From: an uncultured Bacilli bacterium
GTDB taxonomy: Bacteria > Bacillota_I > Bacilli_A > RF39 > UBA660
Assembly: GCA_947591175.1 (NCBI GenBank)
Contig: CANQDB010000006.1
Coordinates: forward strand, 1-29,174
Direction of reading: 5' to 3'
DNA: 29,174 nt
In this document: one piece after another, positions 1 through 7,108 of the stretch
Layout of the letters: the number at the start of each line of letters is the position of its first letter
Position numbering within the stretch: the first letter of the stretch is position 1
Translations under genes and position numbers: made by a program
The notes under the pieces: model-generated
Databases searched by the model: none
What the model saw: only the letters and a program-made list of their open reading frames with translations
What the model was told of the DNA's origin: nothing

Positions 1-1994
1 TTTAATAAGTTTTCATTAACGTAATCCGTAATTTCTTTAACGTCATCGTTAGTTAAATGGCCTTCCGGATAAATGTGAGATCTAACTAAATCGGTAATAT
101 GATTACGGAAAGATTCCAAAATTTTAGCATGGATCGATTCGCTATCTAAGATTTCGTTACGTCTTCCATACATAATTTCTCTTTGTTGATTCATTACGTC
201 ATCGTATTGAAGTAATTGTTTACGGATATCGAAGTTATTACCCTCAACTCGTTGTTGAGCCGAAGAAATTGCTTTAGTAAATGCTTTACTTTGAATAGGT
301 TGATCACCAAAGCCAAATGATTGCATCATGTTTTTAATACGATCTGAACCGAAACGAACCATTAGATCATCTTCCATCGAAATGAAGAATTGGGTAAAAC
401 CTGGATCTCCTTGACGACCAGAACGACCACGTAACTGATTATCGATACGGCGAGACTCATGACGTTCAGTTCCGATTACACATAGTCCGCCTAAAGCTCT
501 TACTTCGTCTGATAATTTAATATCGGTTCCACGTCCAGCCATGTTTGTAGCAATGGTAACTGATTTACCCATACCGATTTTCTCGATAATTTCGGCTTCA
601 CGAGCATGGTTTTTAGCATTTAATACTTCGTGTGGAATATGTTTTTGTTTTAAGAGACTACTTACAAGTTCACTGGTCTCAATAGCAATAGTACCTACTA
701 AGACTGGTTGACCATTTTTGTAACGGCGTTCAATCTCGTTGATGATGGCTTTGTATTTAGCCTGTTTGGTAGCGTACACTAAATCTGGAGCATCGGTACG
801 AATAACCGGCATGTTAGTTGGAATCGTAATAACGTACATGTTGTAAATATTACGGAATTCTTCCTCTTCTGTCTTGGCTGTACCGGTCATTCCTGATAGT
901 TTTTTGTACATACGGAACAAATTTTGGAACGTAATAGTGGCAAGAGTCTTAGTCTCTTGGTTGATAGTTACGCCTTCTTTAGCTTCTAGGGCTTGGTGAA
1001 GTCCATCACTAAAGGCACGACCCGGCATTAAACGTCCTGTAAATTGATCGACGATAATGATCTTATCTTCTTGCACAACATAGTCTACGTCTTTTCGCAT
1101 CGAGTAATTGGCTCTTAAGGCTTGGTTGATGTAATGAACTAGAGAAGCTGCTTTCAAGTCGTATAAGTTATCTAATTTAAAGTGTTTTTCGGCTTTTACT
1201 ACACCATCGTCAGTAAGGGAAACACTCTTGGTTTTTTCATCGTAAATAAAGTCCGTCTCCGCTTTCAAAGATTTAGCAAAGCGGTCGGCATCAATATAGA
1301 GGTTAGCACTATGCATTTGGCCACCAGAAATAATTAATGGAGTTCTCGCTTCATCGATTAAAACTGAGTCGACCTCATCGACAATAGCAAAGTTTAAAGG
1401 ACGTTGAACACGATCTTCTTTGCGGACAACCATGTTATCACGTAAGTAATCGAATCCTACTTCGTTATTCGTCGTATATAAAATATCACAAGCGTACTGT
1501 TCTTGTTTTTCAGATGGTGTCAAATCCCGGCGGTTAATACCAACAGTCAAACCAAGGAACTTATGAATACCACCCATCCAGTTAGCATCACGATCAGCAA
1601 GGTACTCGTTTACGGTAATAACATGGACACCTTTACCTGTTAGGGCATTCAAGTAAGCCGGCATAACACTCGTCAAAGTTTTTCCTTCACCTGTTTTCAT
1701 CTCGGCAATATTTCCGTAGTGAATAGCAATTGCTCCTAACAACTGAACATAGAATGGTTTTTGACCTAGGACCCTGAAACTTGCTTCTCTTACAACAGCA
1801 TAGGCTTCAACTAAAATGTCATCTAGGGTTTCACCTTTTTCAAGGCGCATCTTAAACTCATCAGTTTTAGCCTTTAGGGCATCATCTGATAAACCTTGCA
1901 TTTCTTCATCTAAAGCATCAATTTGCTCAGCAAGAGCATTAAATCTTTTTAATTCTTTGTATTCGTGATCAAATAAACTTTTAAAAATACTCAT
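1..1994 (-). CDS. secA: Protein translocase subunit SecA, C-terminal end cut by the window
   Basis: SecA is the ATPase motor that pushes unfolded preproteins through the SecYEG channel. The reading frame is open from ATG at 1994 to the left window edge (664 complete codons; Bacillus SecA is about 840), so the helical wing and C-terminus lie outside. Visible landmarks are the Walker A motif MKTGEGKT near residue 100, the Walker B/DEAD-type stretch [12 protein letters not shown] near residue 207, and late motor motifs including [11 protein letters not shown] and [13 protein letters not shown]. The start follows a good ribosome site (AAAGGAGTG at about 2003-2011). In B. subtilis hpf (yvyD) is also immediately upstream of secA, so the neighbourhood is conserved despite the insertion between them. 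This SecA would export the adhesin, the TasA-like protein and the BspA-like protein found further right. No second SecA is seen. Confidence 0.97.
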   Translation of the reverse strand, partial: MSIFKSLFDHEYKELKRFNALAEQIDALDEEMQGLSDDALKAKTDEFKMRLEKGETLDDILVEAYAVVREASFRVLGQKPFYVQLLGAIAIHYGNIAEMKTGEGKTLTSVMPAYLNALTGKGVHVITVNEYLADRDANWMGGIHKFLGLTVGINRRDLTPSEKQEQYACDILYTTNNEVGFDYLRDNMVVRKEDRVQRPLNFAIVDEVDSVLIDEARTPLIISGGQMHSANLYIDADRFAKSLKAETDFIYDEKTKSVSLTDDGVVKAEKHFKLDNLYDLKAASLVHYINQALRANYSMRKDVDYVVQEDKIIIVDQFTGRLMPGRAFSDGLHQALEAKEGVTINQETKTLATITFQNLFRMYKKLSGMTGTAKTEEEEFRNIYNMYVITIPTNMPVIRTDAPDLVYATKQAKYKAIINEIERRYKNGQPVLVGTIAIETSELVSSLLKQKHIPHEVLNAKNHAREAEIIEKIGMGKSVTIATNMAGRGTDIKLSDEVRALGGLCVIGTERHESRRIDNQLRGRSGRQGDPGFTQFFISMEDDLMVRFGSDRIKNMMQSFGFGDQPIQSKAFTKAISSAQQRVEGNNFDIRKQLLQYDDVMNQQREIMYGRRNEILDSESIHAKILESFRNHITDLVRSHIYPEGHLTNDDVKEITDYVNENLL

Positions 1995-2021
1995 GTCTTA
2001 TCACTCCTTTTGATACTATCT

Positions 2022-2030
2022 ATTTTAACA
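2022..2030 (-). promoter_or_regulatory. Candidate secA promoter (extended -10)
   Basis: On the minus strand the sequence TGTTAAAAT, an extended -10 element, lies about 30 bases before the secA start codon. No convincing -35 box is seen 16-18 bases further upstream, so this is a weak call. It sits inside the conserved flank and outside the inserted repeat element, which would let secA keep its own promoter. Confidence 0.35.
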
Positions 2031-2091
2031 AAAATCATCTGAAAATAAAAGGTTTTCATCTATTTCTCTAATAAAAATCCAAAAGAAGGGG

Positions 2092-2135
2092 CTGTTGAAT
2101 AATTAGATGTTTAATTATTCAGCAGTTTTTCTTTT
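2092..2135 (+). terminator. Hairpin with T-tract at left end of the outer repeat
   Basis: CTGTTGAATAATTA (2092-2105) pairs with TAATTATTCAGCAG (2112-2125), 14 base pairs with one G-U wobble in plus-strand RNA and a 6-base loop, followed by TTTTTCTTTT. It is a good plus-direction terminator, yet no plus-strand gene lies upstream (secA reads away). It therefore makes most sense as an element end that blocks incoming transcription. Confidence 0.55.
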
Positions 2136-2310
2136 GAAAATATTCAAAATTACTGAAATAATAAGAAAAAAGTGACATTTTTAATTCAAAGTTTTTTTAA
2201 GTTAACTAATATAATTTATATTATTGACTGCAAAAAGAAGATTTTTACCTTGCACTTTCACAAAATTGTTATGAAAATATAAAAAAATTATAATATTGTA
2301 TTAAAAAAAA
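2136..2310. other. AT-rich spacer without recognisable gene
   Basis: Together with the flanking hairpin and repeat ends, this makes up the gene-free stretch 1995-2344. It is very AT-rich, with short homopolymer runs and a small palindromic run around 2208-2222. No coding frame with a ribosome site, RNA gene or promoter is convincing here. It is probably decayed interior of the outer repeat element. Confidence 0.5.
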
Positions 2311-2670
2311 TAAATCACTATTTGCATAGTTCGGCTGTAAAGATTTAAATTTCAGATTTAAATAAATCCTTATATTTTAGAGTAACACTCGTAGAAAATG
2401 CTAATTCTAATAGAAGTTTTACTTTTTCTAATTTATTTCTTGGTTTACTATTCATAAAACAATAAAGATTAAGATAATCTTGAAGATCATCTCTATCAAA
2501 TCCACTATGTGTGTTTAAAAATTGTTTTATTAAATCACATTGGTGATTAATCGGTCTAAGTGGATTATCTTCATCCTTTTTTGTTTTAAGCCATAATGAA
2601 TTATAACTCTCATCAATGTACAATTATCTTATATATAATTATATAGCCGAACTGTGCAAATAGTGATTTA
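2311..2670 (-). mobile_element. Short transposon derivative with near-perfect terminal inverted repeats
   Basis: The left end (2311-2339) begins TAAATCACTATTTGCA, and the right end (2642-2670) is its reverse complement, differing at only two positions over 28-29 bases. The ends enclose 360 bases with one 92-codon frame that starts 18 bases from one end and stops 5 bases from the other. This is the shape of an internally deleted, non-autonomous insertion sequence that kept both ends and the 3' part of its transposase gene. Flanks are A-rich on both sides, so a target-site duplication cannot be resolved. It is nested inside the outer repeat pair 2088-2743, implying the later insertion. The family is uncertain; an ISXO2/IS1595-like origin is a guess from the protein remnant. 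Confidence 0.6.
2345..2623 (-). pseudogene. Probable C-terminal remnant of a transposase
   Basis: This 92-codon frame fills the short inverted-repeat element. Its protein is soluble and charged, with a central stretch GFDRDDLQDYLNLYCFM followed by NKLEKVKLLLELAF. It resembles, from memory, the tail of Firmicutes transposases of the ISXO2/IS1595 type. There is no zinc ribbon and no recognisable DDE catalytic core, so it cannot be a complete transposase. No good ribosome site precedes the nominal ATG at 2623, and the upstream bases run directly into the right terminal repeat. Most likely the 5' part of the gene was deleted and this frame is not expressed. The alternative, a small unrelated hypothetical protein, cannot be excluded without a search. 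Confidence 0.5.
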
Positions 2671-2695
2671 AAAAAATTAAAAGATTGCTTTAAAT

Positions 2696-2743
2696 AAAAG
2701 AAAAAGGAGTTGTTGAATTTTATTAATTATTCAACAGCCCCCC
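2696..2743 (-). terminator. Terminator of hpf, formed by the right outer repeat
   Basis: In minus-strand RNA, GTTGAAT and ATTCAAC pair across a 10-base loop, followed within a few bases by CTTTTTCTTTT. It lies 20-60 bases after the hpf stop codon and is made from the right copy of the outer inverted repeat, so hpf now seems to end in element-derived sequence. Confidence 0.55.
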
Positions 2744-2762
2744 TCTTTAGTAGACTTAAAAA

Positions 2763-3296
2763 TTATTCCGATTCAATAACTCCGTAATTTCCATCTTTAC
2801 GTTTGTAAACAACGGTTGGAGCATTAGTGTCGGCTTCTTTAAATAAATAAAATTGGTGGCCGAGTAATTCCATTTGGAGAATTGCTTCTTCTTCACTCAT
2901 CGGTTTTACTTCGACTTTCTTCCGTTTTACAATAACTTCTTTTTCTTCTTCGTTGTCATCATCTTCAAAATTTTCAAATGCAAACTCTTTCTTGTCTCTT
3001 AGTTGTTGGGTTTGTAATCTCGTCTTGTTCTTGCGAATTTGCCTTTCTAGTTTTTCAACTACGACATCGATTGCAGCATAGAAGTCATCTTGAGACTCCT
3101 CTGCACGTAAGATAAAAGTTTTGAGTGGAATCGTTACTTCTACTTTATCTTGATGATTTCGAATTTTCACCAAGACGTTGGCGTTGACATTATCACTGTT
3201 ATCTACGTATTTATCGAGTTTTGCTAACTTATTATTAGCATAGTCCGACATAGCTTGAGTGATTTTTGTCTTCTCTCCTCTTATGGTAACTTTCAT
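2763..3296 (-). CDS. hpf: Ribosome hibernation promoting factor, long form
   Basis: Long HPF inactivates ribosomes in stationary phase by occupying the decoding centre and pairing two 70S particles into 100S dimers. The 177 residues have the expected two-part structure. Residues 1 to about 100 form the S30AE ribosome-binding domain, starting MKVTIRGEKTKITQAM and rich in basic residues near 85-100. An acidic linker (FENFEDDDNEEEKE) follows, then the C-terminal dimerisation domain from about residue 130, with GHQFYLFKEADTNAP. B. subtilis Hpf (YvyD) is 189 residues with the same plan. A strong ribosome site (AAAGGAGG at 3309-3316) precedes the ATG. The gene is upstream of secA, as in Bacillus, but separated from it by the repeat element at 2088-2743. 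Confidence 0.95.
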   Translation of the reverse strand: MKVTIRGEKTKITQAMSDYANNKLAKLDKYVDNSDNVNANVLVKIRNHQDKVEVTIPLKTFILRAEESQDDFYAAIDVVVEKLERQIRKNKTRLQTQQLRDKKEFAFENFEDDDNEEEKEVIVKRKKVEVKPMSEEEAILQMELLGHQFYLFKEADTNAPTVVYKRKDGNYGVIESE

Positions 3297-3319
3297 TTCC
3301 AGTTAACCTCCTTTGCTTT

Positions 3320-3328
3320 ATCATACCA
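3320..3328 (-). promoter_or_regulatory. Candidate hpf promoter (extended -10)
   Basis: TGGTATGAT on the minus strand is an extended -10 element about 25 bases before the hpf start. The expected -35 position holds no good match, so recognition would depend on the TG extension. No SigB- or SigH-type pair was clear, although such control is known for hpf in Bacillus. Confidence 0.4.
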
Positions 3329-3375
3329 TAAAACTAGAAAAAAGCGAGGACTTTTTTACCGATTTCATAATTTTA

Positions 3376-3402
3376 CAAAAAAGAACTACCTAAATGGTAG
3401 TT
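3376..3402 (-). terminator. Terminator of the cold-shock gene
   Basis: In minus-strand RNA, AACTACC and GGTAGTT form a 7-base-pair stem around ATTTA, followed by CTTTTTTG. The upstream arm overlaps the last codons and stop of the cold-shock gene. Confidence 0.8.
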
Positions 3403-3650
3403 ACGACTTCTTGAACAGGGACAACATTTACGGCTTGCAAACCTTTAGATGTCTCTAGTAATTTGAATTCAACAACTTGTCCCTCTGTTAGGGTCTTGTA
3501 TCCTTCACTTTTAATAGCCGAATAATGGACAAAGATATCTTCCTTTCCTGGACTATCGATAAATCCATATCCTTTCTCGTTGTTGAACCATTTTACTGTA
3601 CCTCTCACAGCACTTCCTCCTTCTTTTTCTTTTAATTTTTGCGTTACCAT
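3390..3650 (-). CDS. csp: Cold-shock domain protein, two possible starts
   Basis: Small single-stranded nucleic-acid chaperone of the CspA family, thought to melt mRNA structure in the cold and in stationary phase. The RNP1 motif GYGFI and the RNP2-like motif DIFVHYSAI are intact, and the fold begins at RGTVKWFN. From ATG at 3650 the protein has 86 residues, with a 14-residue N-terminal lysine/glutamate-rich extension before the domain. A GTG at 3608 is preceded at 7 bases by a near-perfect AAGGAGG (3616-3622) and would give the usual 72-residue protein. The ATG at 3650 also has a good site (AAAGGAGTG, 3657-3665). I give the longer form, but the shorter one fits the family length better. The gene has its own promoter and terminator, so it is monocistronic. 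Confidence 0.93.
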   Translation of the reverse strand: MVTQKLKEKEGGSAVRGTVKWFNNEKGYGFIDSPGKEDIFVHYSAIKSEGYKTLTEGQVVEFKLLETSKGLQAVNVVPVQEVVTTI

Positions 3651-3680
3651 TTTCAACACTCCTTTTTGGCGCACCTTTAT

Positions 3681-3708
3681 ATTATCAAATATTTCCAATT
3701 TTGGTAAA
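3681..3708 (-). promoter_or_regulatory. Sigma-A-like promoter of csp
   Basis: Minus strand: TTTACC (3703-3708) as -35, 16-base spacer, GATAAT (3681-3686) as -10. It predicts a leader of about 24 bases before the ATG at 3650, too short for the long structured leader of E. coli cspA. Confidence 0.5.
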
Positions 3709-3766
3709 TTTTTCCTTATTTAGTCACTTTGAAGCCTTTTTTAGAATTTTTTGACTATTTTTCGAC

Positions 3767-3792
3767 AAAAAAATAACCTTCCCTTACGAAAG
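3767..3792 (-). terminator. Probable terminator of the LytTR regulator gene
   Basis: On the minus strand CTTTC and GAAGG can pair around a 6-base loop and are followed closely by seven T. The stem is short and has a G-U pair, so it is a moderate call. It lies directly after the regulator's stop codon. Confidence 0.5.
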
Positions 3793-3793
3793 A

Positions 3794-4531
3794 TTAATTT
3801 TTGCTACGTAAACTTTTTATCAGTTTTTGTTTATAGTTTCGAGAAACCAAATAGGAGCGTTCCTTATTTTTAAAAATGATGACATTGTCGGATAAATCAA
3901 AGGATGCAATTTGATCTAGATTGACGATAAGACTGCGGCTGACTTTAAGAAAGCGTTTATCCTTTTCGAGGTCGGTTGCAATTTTATATAAGGACGAACC
4001 TATATAGTTTTCGGCATAAGTACTTTTAACTTTACAAAGTTTAGTTTCCGGTTCTTTTTCAATATAGATTATGTCTTTATATTCGACCCTATAGAGAATA
4101 TGGTCGTACTCAAAACTTAAAGTTTTAGGTCGTTGGCTATAGTTTTTCATAGCGACTGTTAGTACTCCTACTAGTTGTTGATCGTTGTTATTCATCTTAT
4201 TGATATAGGCAAGCAATAGTAATTGTTCATTTAGAGGATTATATTTAATTTGGTTTTCTTTAGATAGTACGATAATTACTGAAACCCAATCATCGATGGT
4301 CTTCCGAATATAGCGAATGGCATCTAATCCAGATGATGATTTCATTTGGGTACTTAAGAGATATATTTTAAAACCTATTTCTTTCTTGGCTAGGTCTTGA
4401 AAATCTTGGCCATAGTCTTGAAACTCCCAAACTTGATACTCCATATCAAAATTCATCATAAAATTATTAACAATTTCTTTGGCTGAAGCAAGAAGTTGTT
4501 GATTATCATCACAGATAACAAAGTTTAGCAT
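3794..4531 (-). CDS. LytTR-family response regulator with degenerate receiver domain
   Basis: DNA-binding regulator of the AgrA/LytR type, 245 residues. The N-terminal receiver-like domain (1 to about 120) starts MLNFVICDDN with the paired acidic residues D8 and D9. Where the phospho-accepting aspartate is expected (in the family, 'FLDI..' just before a 'SG(I/L)D' turn) this protein reads YLLSTQMKSSSGLD, with serine at position 60. A lysine in the later INKMN stretch is kept. The C-terminal LytTR domain (about 135-240) has the usual pattern, with VEYKDIIYIE and FLKVSRSLIVNLDQI. No histidine kinase or peptide-signal gene is adjacent, and it is flanked by terminators, so it is an orphan, single-gene unit. 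It may act without phosphorylation. The start has a good ribosome site (GTGAGGAAC). Target genes cannot be told from the sequence. Confidence 0.85.
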   Translation of the reverse strand: MLNFVICDDNQQLLASAKEIVNNFMMNFDMEYQVWEFQDYGQDFQDLAKKEIGFKIYLLSTQMKSSSGLDAIRYIRKTIDDWVSVIIVLSKENQIKYNPLNEQLLLLAYINKMNNNDQQLVGVLTVAMKNYSQRPKTLSFEYDHILYRVEYKDIIYIEKEPETKLCKVKSTYAENYIGSSLYKIATDLEKDKRFLKVSRSLIVNLDQIASFDLSDNVIIFKNKERSYLVSRNYKQKLIKSLRSKN

Positions 4532-4581
4532 AAAAGTTCCTCACTCTTTCTTTTTATTCTTTTAAAATGTTTGGCAAAATA

Positions 4582-4599
4582 GAAAAAGGGATATCCCTT
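4582..4599 (-). terminator. Terminator of tagO
   Basis: Minus strand: AAGGG-ATAT-CCCTT followed by TTTC, directly after the tagO stop. Compact but well placed. Confidence 0.65.
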
Positions 4600-4605
4600 A
4601 GTGTT

Positions 4606-5691
4606 TTATTTCTTCGTTATTTTTTGTTTAATATCCGTTAGTTTCGGCGGATGTTTTTCAGTGATGATATTAGTATATAAGACAAACCAGAGAATGATAA
4701 CAAATAAGAAGCCATAGATGATAGTTGCCATAAATGAGTCTTGAAGAACGTAAAAGATCGAAGTAAGGGCAAATAAAATATCGATGCCATAGATTATCAA
4801 GACAGTTGTTCTTTGGGAAAAGTTCATTCCTAGTAATTGATGGTGTAAGTGTTGTTTATCGGCTTGGAAAGGAGGTTGTCCTTTTAAAAGACGACGAATG
4901 ATGGCAAAAAGTGTATCTAAAATAGGAATAGCAATAATCGATAATGGAACAAAGATAGTCGTGAAAGCTGTCGTCTTAAATCCTAAAAGGGAAATAACCG
5001 CAATCATAAAGCCCATGAACATCGAACAGTCACCCGCAAAGATTTTAGCAGGATAAAAGTTGTGTAAAAGAAAACCTAGAGTAGCACCTAACATTAGGAA
5101 GCTCAAAGTCATTTCGAGGCTTCCTACTCTTAACTGATAAAAGCAAATAATTCCAGTCGTCAAATAAAATATTGCCGAAATACCACCACTTAAGCCATCG
5201 AGACCATCGATTAAGTTGATAACATTAACGCAAGCGACGATAAAGAAAATAGTTATAGGATAAGCAAATAAACCAAAATTAATTTCCGGCATTCCTAGGA
5301 TTGTTAAACTATCCATTAGTAAGCCACCGTAAAAAGTGAGAACACAAGCGGCAGCGGTTTGTCCTATTAATTTATAAGATGCCCGTAAGTCGTGAATATC
5401 ATCGATAATTCCTGTTAAAACAATGATAAATCCACCGATTAAAATAGCATTCATTTTAGTACTATGAACCCCGAAGAGCATGTATCCAGCAAGGAAACTT
5501 AAGAAGATACCAACTCCTCCTAGTTTTGGAATTGGTTTTTTATGAATATGTCTTTTACCTTCATCGGTTCTTGGAACATCGATGGCCCCGATATGATGGG
5601 CAACTCTTTTCATAATTGGCATAATAAGAGCACTACAAACAAAAGTTACCATGACCATTTTTATAACTTCTATGACGCTTGGATCTAACAT
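4606..5691 (-). CDS. tagO: Undecaprenyl-phosphate GlcNAc-1-phosphate transferase (TagO/WecA/MraY superfamily)
   Basis: Membrane enzyme that transfers GlcNAc-1-phosphate from UDP-GlcNAc to undecaprenyl phosphate, the first lipid step of wall teichoic acid or other wall glycopolymers. Roughly ten hydrophobic segments span the 361 residues. Family motifs are present: RHIHKKPIPKLGG near residue 50, the DD pair in GIIDDIHDLR, NLIDGLDGLSGG near 160, AGDCSMFMGF near 220, and the cytoplasmic loop motif ADKQHLHHQLL near 280. That last motif favours the TagO/WecA branch over MraY, as does the absence of mur neighbours. I place the start at ATG 5691 because AGAGGTG is at a good distance; a GTG at 5700 would overlap that site. 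It lies between the LytTR gene and mbl. No teichoic acid export or polymerase gene is in the window, so the final polymer is unknown. Confidence 0.9.
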   Translation of the reverse strand: MLDPSVIEVIKMVMVTFVCSALIMPIMKRVAHHIGAIDVPRTDEGKRHIHKKPIPKLGGVGIFLSFLAGYMLFGVHSTKMNAILIGGFIIVLTGIIDDIHDLRASYKLIGQTAAACVLTFYGGLLMDSLTILGMPEINFGLFAYPITIFFIVACVNVINLIDGLDGLSGGISAIFYLTTGIICFYQLRVGSLEMTLSFLMLGATLGFLLHNFYPAKIFAGDCSMFMGFMIAVISLLGFKTTAFTTIFVPLSIIAIPILDTLFAIIRRLLKGQPPFQADKQHLHHQLLGMNFSQRTTVLIIYGIDILFALTSIFYVLQDSFMATIIYGFLFVIILWFVLYTNIITEKHPPKLTDIKQKITKK

Positions 5692-5722
5692 TAAAAACAC
5701 CTCTTTTGGGTTCGTTACCTAG

Positions 5723-5731
5723 ATTATAGCA
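5723..5731 (-). promoter_or_regulatory. tagO promoter, extended -10
   Basis: TGCTATAAT on the minus strand, about 32 bases before the tagO start, between the mbl terminator and tagO. A consensus -35 is not obvious. Confidence 0.5.
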
Positions 5732-5749
5732 AATAATCCTTAATTATAA

Positions 5750-5775
5750 AAGAAAAAAACCTATTTTTTAGGTTT
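5750..5775 (-). terminator. Terminator of the spoIIID-mbl unit
   Basis: Minus strand: AAACCTA and TAGGTTT pair around a 5-base loop and run into TTTTTTTC. It lies 8 bases after the mbl stop. Confidence 0.85.
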
Positions 5776-5782
5776 CTTATAT

Positions 5783-6763
5783 TCAGTTTTCGAGTAATTC
5801 TAAGTGTTCTAAAAGAACGCCAGTTCCTTCTGCTACACAAGTTAGAGGGCTATCGGCGACAAAGACAGGAACCTCTAGTTCTTCTTTTAATAATTGGGGA
5901 AAACCTTCTAGAAGTGAACCTCCGCCTGTTAAGATAATTCCTTTATCCATGATATCTGCTGATAATTCAGGAGGAGTCTTCTCTAATACGGTTTTAGTGG
6001 CTCTAACTATTTTTAGGGCATCTTCTTTTAGCGCACCTTCGATTTCTTCTTGGTTAATCGTAACTGTCCGTGGAAGACCTGTCACAGCATCGCGACCTTT
6101 AACTTCCATCTTTTCATTTTTATCTTTGCGGTAGACACTTCCGATTTCTTTTTTGATTTCTTCGGCACTTCTCTCACCTACAATAATCTTATGCTTGTCC
6201 TTCATATATTTAATAATATCACTATCGAAAGTGTTGCCGGCGATGCGAATAGATTCGCTAGTGACAATGCCCCCTAAAGATAAAACGGCAATATCAGTAG
6301 TACCTCCCCCAATATCGATTACCATATTACCACTTGGTTTAGAAATATCAAGTCCTGCTCCAACGGCTGCTACTTTTGGTTCTTCCTCGAGAAATACTTT
6401 ACGAGCACCTGTACTGATAGCCGCTTCCATAATGGCGGTCTTTTCGACTTGGGTAATATTCGATGGACAACATATTAAAATACGTGGTTTCATGATACGT
6501 TTACCGATTGCCTTTTTGATAAAATGATTAAGCATAGCACCCGTAACGTCAAAGTCCGCAATAACTCCATCTTTCATCGGTCTTATAGCCTTTATTTTGC
6601 CAGGAGTACGACCTAACATTTCATTGGCTTCGTTTCCGACCGCTAAAACTTTTTTAGTATCACTATCGATTGCTACCACACTCGGTTCATTTAAAACGAT
6701 GCCACTTCCTTTAACGTAAATTACAACGTTTGCTGTTCCTAAATCAATTCCGATATCTTTCAC
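5783..6763 (-). CDS. mbl: Actin-like cell-shape protein Mbl (MreB family)
   Basis: Bacterial actin homologue that polymerises on the inner membrane face and guides the elongation machinery for side-wall peptidoglycan. The 326 residues cover a full MreB-family protein. The phosphate-1 loop is in GIDLGTANVVIYVKG at the N-terminus, phosphate 2 in VIDIGGGTTDIAV near 150, and the adenosine motif ILTGGGSLLEGF near 280. Among MreB, Mbl and MreBH, Mbl is preferred because the gene follows spoIIID directly, exactly as in B. subtilis (spoIIQ-spoIIID-mbl); the mreC-mreD neighbours of MreB are absent. The start is GTG at 6763 with AGAAGGTG upstream, 14 bases after the spoIIID stop, so the two genes share a transcript. 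It ends in TGA, which shows TGA is a normal stop here. Confidence 0.95.
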   Translation of the reverse strand: MKDIGIDLGTANVVIYVKGSGIVLNEPSVVAIDSDTKKVLAVGNEANEMLGRTPGKIKAIRPMKDGVIADFDVTGAMLNHFIKKAIGKRIMKPRILICCPSNITQVEKTAIMEAAISTGARKVFLEEEPKVAAVGAGLDISKPSGNMVIDIGGGTTDIAVLSLGGIVTSESIRIAGNTFDSDIIKYMKDKHKIIVGERSAEEIKKEIGSVYRKDKNEKMEVKGRDAVTGLPRTVTINQEEIEGALKEDALKIVRATKTVLEKTPPELSADIMDKGIILTGGGSLLEGFPQLLKEELEVPVFVADSPLTCVAEGTGVLLEHLELLEN

Positions 6764-6777
6764 GTTTTCACCTTCTC

Positions 6778-7035
6778 TTATTTATTTTTTAAACTTTTAT
6801 ATTTTTGTTTCGTCGATTCACCACCACGGATATGTCTTTCGGCGGTATGATTTTGAAAAATCTCTTCTATATCCTTGGCCAACTCGTAATCAAGCAAGAC
6901 GAGCCGTTCTTTTAAATCTTTGTGGACAGTACTTTTACTAATATGATAATATTTAGCCACTTCCCGAATCGTCTTTTTAGTTTCTTTCATATATTCTGCT
7001 TCTTCGTAAACTCTTTCTTTAATACTTTTCCTCAT
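6778..7035 (-). CDS. spoIIID: Sporulation transcription factor SpoIIID
   Basis: Mother-cell DNA-binding protein that activates and represses many SigE genes and helps start SigK production in sporulating Bacilli. The 85-residue length matches the family. A helix-turn-helix lies at about residues 23-42 (TIREVAKYYHISKSTVHKDL), followed by the basic C-terminal segment (HTAERHIRGGESTKQKYK) that contacts the minor groove in the Bacillus protein. Upstream is spoIIQ, ended by a terminator at 7085-7108, so spoIIID starts a new unit shared with mbl. A partial SigE-like promoter can be written upstream, but its predicted transcript start falls in the ribosome site, so I do not annotate it. Its presence is strong evidence that the organism makes endospores. 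Confidence 0.95.
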   Translation of the reverse strand: MRKSIKERVYEEAEYMKETKKTIREVAKYYHISKSTVHKDLKERLVLLDYELAKDIEEIFQNHTAERHIRGGESTKQKYKSLKNK

Positions 7036-7084
7036 AAAATGTATCTCACCTATTAAAGTTTATAAATAGGTTCTCACTTTTATG

Positions 7085-7108
7085 AAGAAAAATAGGCCTA
7101 GGGCCTAT
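7085..7108 (-). terminator. Terminator of spoIIQ
   Basis: Minus strand: ATAGGCC-CTA-GGCCTAT, seven base pairs rich in G-C, followed by TTTTTC. The left arm overlaps the spoIIQ stop codon. Confidence 0.85.

Larger units (their letters stand above)
2088..2743. repeat. Outer inverted-repeat pair, likely ends of a degenerate mobile element
   Basis: The 18 bases at 2088-2105 (GGGGCTGTTGAATAATTA) recur as an exact reverse complement at 2724-2741. The similarity continues inward: TTTTTCTTTT at 2126-2135 matches the reverse complement of 2696-2705. Each copy can fold on itself into a hairpin followed by a T-rich tract on the strand reading into the element. The 654-base interval holds no gene of its own except a second, smaller inverted-repeat element (2311-2670). 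The organisation looks like the two ends of an insertion sequence or MITE whose interior has decayed or been replaced. No clear target duplication can be read in the AT-rich flanks. Confidence 0.6.

Noticed and set aside
3255..3458. Plus-strand 67-codon frame across the hpf start and csp end
   Set aside because: It overlaps the starts and terminator of two confident minus-strand genes and has low-complexity, unlikely sequence.
5949..6527. Three overlapping plus-strand reading frames of 61-124 codons opposite mbl
   Set aside because: They lie wholly antisense to the well-supported mbl gene and arise from its codon bias. No ribosome sites or family resemblance.
7057..7085. SigE-like promoter for spoIIID (TCATAAA, 14 bases, TATAAACT)
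   Set aside because: The predicted transcript start would fall in or next to the ribosome site at 7045-7051, so it is probably chance in AT-rich sequence.
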